Origin: UBA4661 sp002405405
GTDB taxonomy: Bacteria; Bacteroidota; Ignavibacteria; Kapaibacteriales; UBA4661
Direction of reading: 5' to 3'
Assembly: GCA_036847245.1 (NCBI GenBank)
Contig: DAIUAL010000115.1
Coordinates: 1 to 10,609, forward strand
Length of the DNA: 10,609 nucleotides
Below are positions 7,743-10,609 of this stretch, in pieces. Below the pieces are notes generated by a model. The model worked only from the letters and a program-made list of their open reading frames with translations, searched no databases and had not been told where the DNA came from. Position numbers and translations under genes: made by a program. Position 1 is the first letter of the stretch; each line of letters begins with the position of its first letter.

Positions 7743-8225
7743 TCAAGGGAGAATTTTATGGGTAAGATACCACAAAAGTTCTCCCTTAGCTGTTGGGCGA
7801 AAACGAAGCAGTTCGATGCAGGCAATACCGCATTTTTTAAATTCCATTCGGAAAACACCTTCACCACAGATATGTGCCACTAGCATACTCATCATGGGTT
7901 CGTGACCTACAAACATCATTTCCTCATGATCCAAATTTTCAGCAACTAAATCGCAGAATGCTTCGTAGCGACCCATGGGGGTAATGCGCTGTTCGCGCGG
8001 AATAGGTCCATCGTAGTGGAGTTCTTTGGCAAGAATTTCAGCAGTGTGAATTGCTCGTGTAAATGTACTTGAGATGATGATATGGGGTTTAATACCAAGT
8101 TCATAAATGTACTTACCCATCGTGTGAGCACGCTCGACGCCGGCTGGTGTAAGTTGGCGTTCTGCATCAGTTGGAGCTTGACCATAATCAACAGCAATGC
8201 TATGGCGAACAAGGTATAGTTTCAT
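7743..8225 (-). CDS. sixA: Phosphohistidine phosphatase SixA
   Basis: This 160-residue member of the histidine phosphatase superfamily is the usual size for SixA. The phospho-acceptor motif is LVRHSIAVDYG (5-15), with His8 as the nucleophile and Arg7 beside it; Ser follows His where many relatives have Gly or Ala. The second arginine lies in ISSTFTRAIHTAEIL (51-65, R57), and the second catalytic His in FVGHEPMM (H108). The enzyme removes phosphate from histidine residues: in E. coli from the ArcB phosphotransfer domain and, by later work, from the nitrogen-PTS protein NPr. Which partner applies here is unknown, though a histidine kinase gene converges on it 35 bases away. It follows the PASTA gene on the same strand after 58 bases, so the two may be co-transcribed. 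ATG 8225 gives the canonical MKLYLVRH beginning; no Shine-Dalgarno is seen. Translation ends with TGA, showing that TGA is a stop in this genome. Confidence 0.93.
   Translation of the reverse strand: MKLYLVRHSIAVDYGQAPTDAERQLTPAGVERAHTMGKYIYELGIKPHIIISSTFTRAIHTAEILAKELHYDGPIPREQRITPMGRYEAFCDLVAENLDHEEMMFVGHEPMMSMLVAHICGEGVFRMEFKKCGIACIELLRFRPTAKGELLWYLTHKILP
7745..7787. terminator. Inverted repeat AAGGGAGAA/TTCTCCCTT at the kinase-sixA convergence
   Basis: AAGGGAGAA (7745-7753) is mirrored exactly by TTCTCCCTT (7779-7787). The stem can extend inwards by one G-T wobble and three A-T pairs, to 13 bp closing a 17-base loop. It lies in the last codons of sixA and 37 bases beyond the kinase stop, so it could act on transcripts from both sides. 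No T-run directly follows either arm (a TTTTTT on the sixA-sense strand lies about 20 bases beyond the stem), so it is not a textbook intrinsic terminator. An RNA-stabilising 3' structure or chance are the alternatives. Confidence 0.35.
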
Positions 8226-8283
8226 AGTTCTGCGAAAGAAAAGGTGGAAAGAAGATTATAGACCAACGGATATATCGGATACG

Positions 8284-9051
8284 CTATTTACCAACAATAA
8301 GATTGATGGCACTGCCGGCGGCAACTATTGTACCCGATACAGGAAATTGTGTAATGATAGAATTTGGTAAAAAGGTGCCGCCACTTGGTTCAAAAGTGGT
8401 TGTGCCGATGCGAAGACCTAAGCCAACAAGAATTTCTTCAGCTTCACTCGGCGTTTTACCGGTTAAGTCCGGGACGGTAATTTCTGCATCGACTGCACCT
8501 AAGCTCACATCAAGATCAATCAACTGACCATACTCGACATCACGGCTGGAATTGATGTATTGTGCGCAAACAATATCGCGTGCAACGGAATCATTCCGGA
8601 CATAAAATACATTGTTAAGTTGTAAACCGGCTTTCAACAGAGTGATTCGTGCTTCACGTAGTGTTAAGCCTATAACGCGAGGCATTGGGATAGTTTGTTT
8701 GCCTTTACTAATCGTTAAATATACGCGCCGACCATAACGTACAAGTGACGCTGGGTAGGGTAATTGTGAAAGAACAGTACCTGCGGGAGCATTCGAATTG
8801 AATTGTTCTCCTGTGATTTTTACTTCCAATCCCTTAGTCTGAAGTGCAGCAACAGCCTCTTGTTGTTTCATACCGGCAACGCTGGGTACGGCAATAACCT
8901 CATCTAAACCAACAACTGACGGCATCACAACTTGGTCGAATACAATGAGACCAATAAGAATAATCAAATGGAGTAAGATAAAAAGTATACCATAGATTTT
9001 GAATTCACGAGCATACTTTTGAAAATACGACGCAAGAGAGGGAAGTGCCAT
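8284..9051 (-). CDS. Membrane-anchored protein with three PASTA domains
   Basis: The 255-residue protein has a short basic cytoplasmic N-terminus, one membrane helix (about 20-38) and three extracytoplasmic PASTA repeats. Repeat 1 (about 51-116) starts VIAVPSVAGMKQQEAVAAL. Repeat 2 (119-187) starts TIPMPRVIGLTLREARITL. Repeat 3 (190-255) starts ITVPDLTGKTPSEAEEIL, and the protein ends there. PASTA domains bind peptidoglycan or beta-lactam-like ligands in Ser/Thr kinases and penicillin-binding proteins, but here no kinase or transpeptidase is attached. Such free-standing proteins are common in Bacteroidota and Chlorobi-like bacteria, and their role is not established; a link to the cell wall is inference. 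ATG 9051 is chosen because it puts the helix 20 residues in; an ATG at 9153 in frame would add 34 residues without family resemblance. It diverges from nrnA over 150 bases, where I could not assign a convincing promoter, and precedes sixA. Confidence 0.9.
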   Translation of the reverse strand: MALPSLASYFQKYAREFKIYGILFILLHLIILIGLIVFDQVVMPSVVGLDEVIAVPSVAGMKQQEAVAALQTKGLEVKITGEQFNSNAPAGTVLSQLPYPASLVRYGRRVYLTISKGKQTIPMPRVIGLTLREARITLLKAGLQLNNVFYVRNDSVARDIVCAQYINSSRDVEYGQLIDLDVSLGAVDAEITVPDLTGKTPSEAEEILVGLGLRIGTTTFEPSGGTFLPNSIITQFPVSGTIVAAGSAINLIVGK

Positions 9052-9201
9052 GTGTATAATAACAATGCTATGTTGAGTTAGAATTTTTCCGATATTTTGT
9101 GTGCAAATATACATGAGTTCGGTGGGCGTTGAGGCGGTAATTTTGTTCCACATGTTTTCTCTGAATTCTTTTGCTCATCGTTTGTCTGATATGTTACTCC
9201 T

Positions 9202-10230
9202 ATGGCAGAATCGCTCCTATCATTCTTTTCACTATCCGAGATGGGAAATACACTCATCCAGAAAAAATCTGTTCTCATTACAACACATGTCAAACCGGAT
9301 GGGGATGCTATTGGTTCTACTATCGGTCTTGCAACATTTCTTCGTTCGCACGGTGTTGCCACATATATTGTGCTTCCGTCACCATGCCCCGACAATCTGA
9401 GGTTTCTTGATCATGAAAAAGAACTCGAAGTTTTTGATATCGAGCGTCATCAAAAATTATTGGAATCAGTCGATTGCTTTGTTCTTCTTGATGCGAATGA
9501 TCCTAAGCGTACAGAGCATATTGCACCTTACTTGCAAAACTTCCCACGACAAGTATTTGTAATCGATCATCATCTTGATCCGAAGCCATTTGCTTCGGCG
9601 TATTTGGTGGATACCCTTGCTTGCTCGACCTGTCATTTGATCGCTGATATGATCGAAAGTATCGGCTATACAATGAGTTTTACTACAGCGCAAGCGCTCT
9701 ATACAGGTATTCTCACAGATACGGGAAACTTTCGTTTTGATCGTACGACACCGGCAGTACATCGCTTGGTTGCGCGACTGCTAGAATGCGGTGTTCAGCC
9801 CTTGGATGTATATCAGTCGCTTTTTCAACAAGAAACATTGGCAAGTATGAAATTGATGGGATATGCATTGTCGCATTTGGAATTGTATCATGCAGGCCGT
9901 CTATGTATTATTCCTATTCGTGCCCAAGCTTTTGAGCAGACACAGAGTACAGAGTTGGATACGGAGGGTTTATCAGCTTGCTTGCTGGATATCAAAGGAG
10001 TTGCCTTGGGGGTATTGATAACAGAAATCATGACTCCTGAACAAACATGGGTAAAGCTTTCGTTTCGTTCACGTGGAAATATTTCAGCACAGGCTCTTGC
10101 TTTGCATTTTGGCGGTGGAGGACACTTCAATGCTGCAGGTGGGCGCGGGGGCAATCAATCTTTTGATGAAGTGCTACAACGTATTATTGAATTAAGCGGT
10201 GAAATACTGTCGGTCGGCGAAGGGAAGTAG
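9202..10230 (+). CDS. nrnA: DHH/DHHA1 phosphoesterase, NrnA-type oligoribonuclease / pAp phosphatase
   Basis: This 342-residue cytoplasmic enzyme is of the usual length for NrnA. The DHH domain shows THVKPDGDAIGS (28-39), whose His and Asp residues bind the metal pair, LLDAND (95-100), the name-giving DHH in VIDHHLDPK (120-128) and GILTDTGNFRF (169-179). The DHHA1 substrate-binding domain ends with HFGGGGHFNAAGG (302-314). NrnA family members degrade very short RNA (nanoRNA) to mononucleotides, and many also convert 3'-phosphoadenosine 5'-phosphate to AMP; both roles are taken from the family, not shown here. ATG 9202 gives a 22-residue lead before the first core strand; ATG 9241 would give a shorter but still possible product. 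No Shine-Dalgarno is visible. The EamA-type transporter begins seven bases after the TAG stop, suggesting one transcript. The reading frame is intact throughout, unlike three other genes in the window. Confidence 0.92.
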   Translation: MAESLLSFFSLSEMGNTLIQKKSVLITTHVKPDGDAIGSTIGLATFLRSHGVATYIVLPSPCPDNLRFLDHEKELEVFDIERHQKLLESVDCFVLLDANDPKRTEHIAPYLQNFPRQVFVIDHHLDPKPFASAYLVDTLACSTCHLIADMIESIGYTMSFTTAQALYTGILTDTGNFRFDRTTPAVHRLVARLLECGVQPLDVYQSLFQQETLASMKLMGYALSHLELYHAGRLCIIPIRAQAFEQTQSTELDTEGLSACLLDIKGVALGVLITEIMTPEQTWVKLSFRSRGNISAQALALHFGGGGHFNAAGGRGGNQSFDEVLQRIIELSGEILSVGEGK

Positions 10231-10237
10231 AAAGATT

Positions 10238-10609
10238 ATGCAAAAAAAAATACTAACACATAACCAAGCGGTTATTCTTTTGATCTCGACATCAGTGTTA
10301 TGGAGTTTTGGGGGATTGCTTATCAAATCGATTGCATGGAATGGTTTAGCTGTGGCAGCAGGGCGTTCTCTGGTTGCTGCGTTCTTTATTGGTTTTATTT
10401 TTCGTATTCGTACTTTTCATCGTACACGAGAACATATTGGTTCGGCTTTGGCATACTCTGCAACAGTTATTCTTTTTGTTATAGCTAATAAAATGACTTC
10501 AGCTGCCAACGCAATTTTGCTCCAATATACTGCCCCGATGTGGGTTGCTATTTTTAGAAATGGTTTAAGGTTTCTTGGGAGCAAGGATGCGCTTGATAAA
10601 CAAGACAAT
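10238..10609 (+). CDS. EamA/DMT-family transporter, N-terminal 124 residues (runs off the window)
   Basis: The frame from ATG 10238 is open to the last base and encodes the first half of a ten-helix drug/metabolite transporter. Visible are helix 1 (about 10-30, with the family's LWSFGGLLIKSI), helix 2 starting VAAGRSLVAAFFIGFIF (39-55), helix 3 (about 67-84) and the characteristic SAANAILLQYTAPMWVAIF stretch (88-106). EamA proteins export amino acids, metabolites or drugs across the inner membrane; the substrate cannot be told from this part. The gene starts seven bases after nrnA, with a purine-rich GTAGAAAG just before it, so it is probably the second gene of that unit. A nine-A run covers codons 2-5. 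The last 15 or so residues fit the family less well, and a neighbouring frame reads GFLGARMRL, so a frameshift near the window end is possible but not shown. Confidence 0.85.
   Translation, partial: MQKKILTHNQAVILLISTSVLWSFGGLLIKSIAWNGLAVAAGRSLVAAFFIGFIFRIRTFHRTREHIGSALAYSATVILFVIANKMTSAANAILLQYTAPMWVAIFRNGLRFLGSKDALDKQDN

Noticed and set aside
1..10609. Alternative genetic code with TAA read as an amino acid, to explain two internal TAA codons
   Set aside because: TAA is the normal terminal stop of four genes here (ATPase, permease, DUF486 and the rocA 3' end), TAG ends the kinase, PASTA and nrnA genes, and TGA ends sixA. The third lesion is a frameshift, which recoding of a stop would not explain.
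10540..10609. A fourth lesion: frameshift near the end of the EamA gene, since another frame reads GFLGARMRL
   Set aside because: The original frame also stays open and contains FLG at the same place. With the gene cut by the window edge the two readings cannot be separated.
1..10609. Mobile element or horizontally acquired island as cause of the broken genes
   Set aside because: There is no transposase, integrase, terminal repeat, target duplication, tRNA or sharp change of composition; the lesions are point changes rather than insertions.

Overview
The window is about 10.6 kb of AT-leaning (roughly 42-45% GC by eye) bacterial chromosome, densely coded on both strands. It has no rRNA, tRNA, CRISPR, insertion sequence or phage gene that I can recognise. 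The best, tentative, placement is the FCB group (Bacteroidota / Chlorobiota / Ignavibacteriota-Kapabacteria-like). The reasons are a short free-standing three-PASTA membrane protein not fused to a kinase or PBP, a RocA-type ALDH, an NrnA-type DHH phosphoesterase, and near absence of Shine-Dalgarno sequences before the start codons. TAA, TAG and TGA all end normal genes here, so the standard bacterial code applies.

Layout. (1) 1-4682, mostly minus strand: an ABC exporter-like set of ATPase (4011-4682), 880-residue double-FtsX permease (1316-3958) and an AttH/CrtC-like lipocalin protein (1-849). A small DUF486 membrane protein (927-1313) sits in opposite orientation between the permease and AttH. 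(2) 4925-6481, plus strand: a RocA-type 1-pyrroline-5-carboxylate dehydrogenase. (3) 6572-7707, plus strand: a cytoplasmic REC-HisKA-HATPase kinase, converging on a SixA phosphohistidine phosphatase (7743-8225, minus), which lies downstream of a PASTA protein (8284-9051, minus). (4) 9202 to the end, plus strand: NrnA (DHH/DHHA1) followed 7 bases later by the start of an EamA/DMT transporter that runs off the window.

The most notable property is that three of the ten protein genes are broken inside conserved domains. AttH has an in-frame TAA at 49-51 and the ALDH has one at 6098-6100. The kinase has a frameshift at about 6660. In each case homology resumes immediately after the lesion. They may be real recent pseudogenes or consensus errors; sequence alone cannot decide. 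A second oddity is the only strong Shine-Dalgarno in the window: it precedes a 9-codon mini-ORF in frame with, and just upstream of, the FtsX permease. I see no convincing new multi-gene system; the genes belong to known families.
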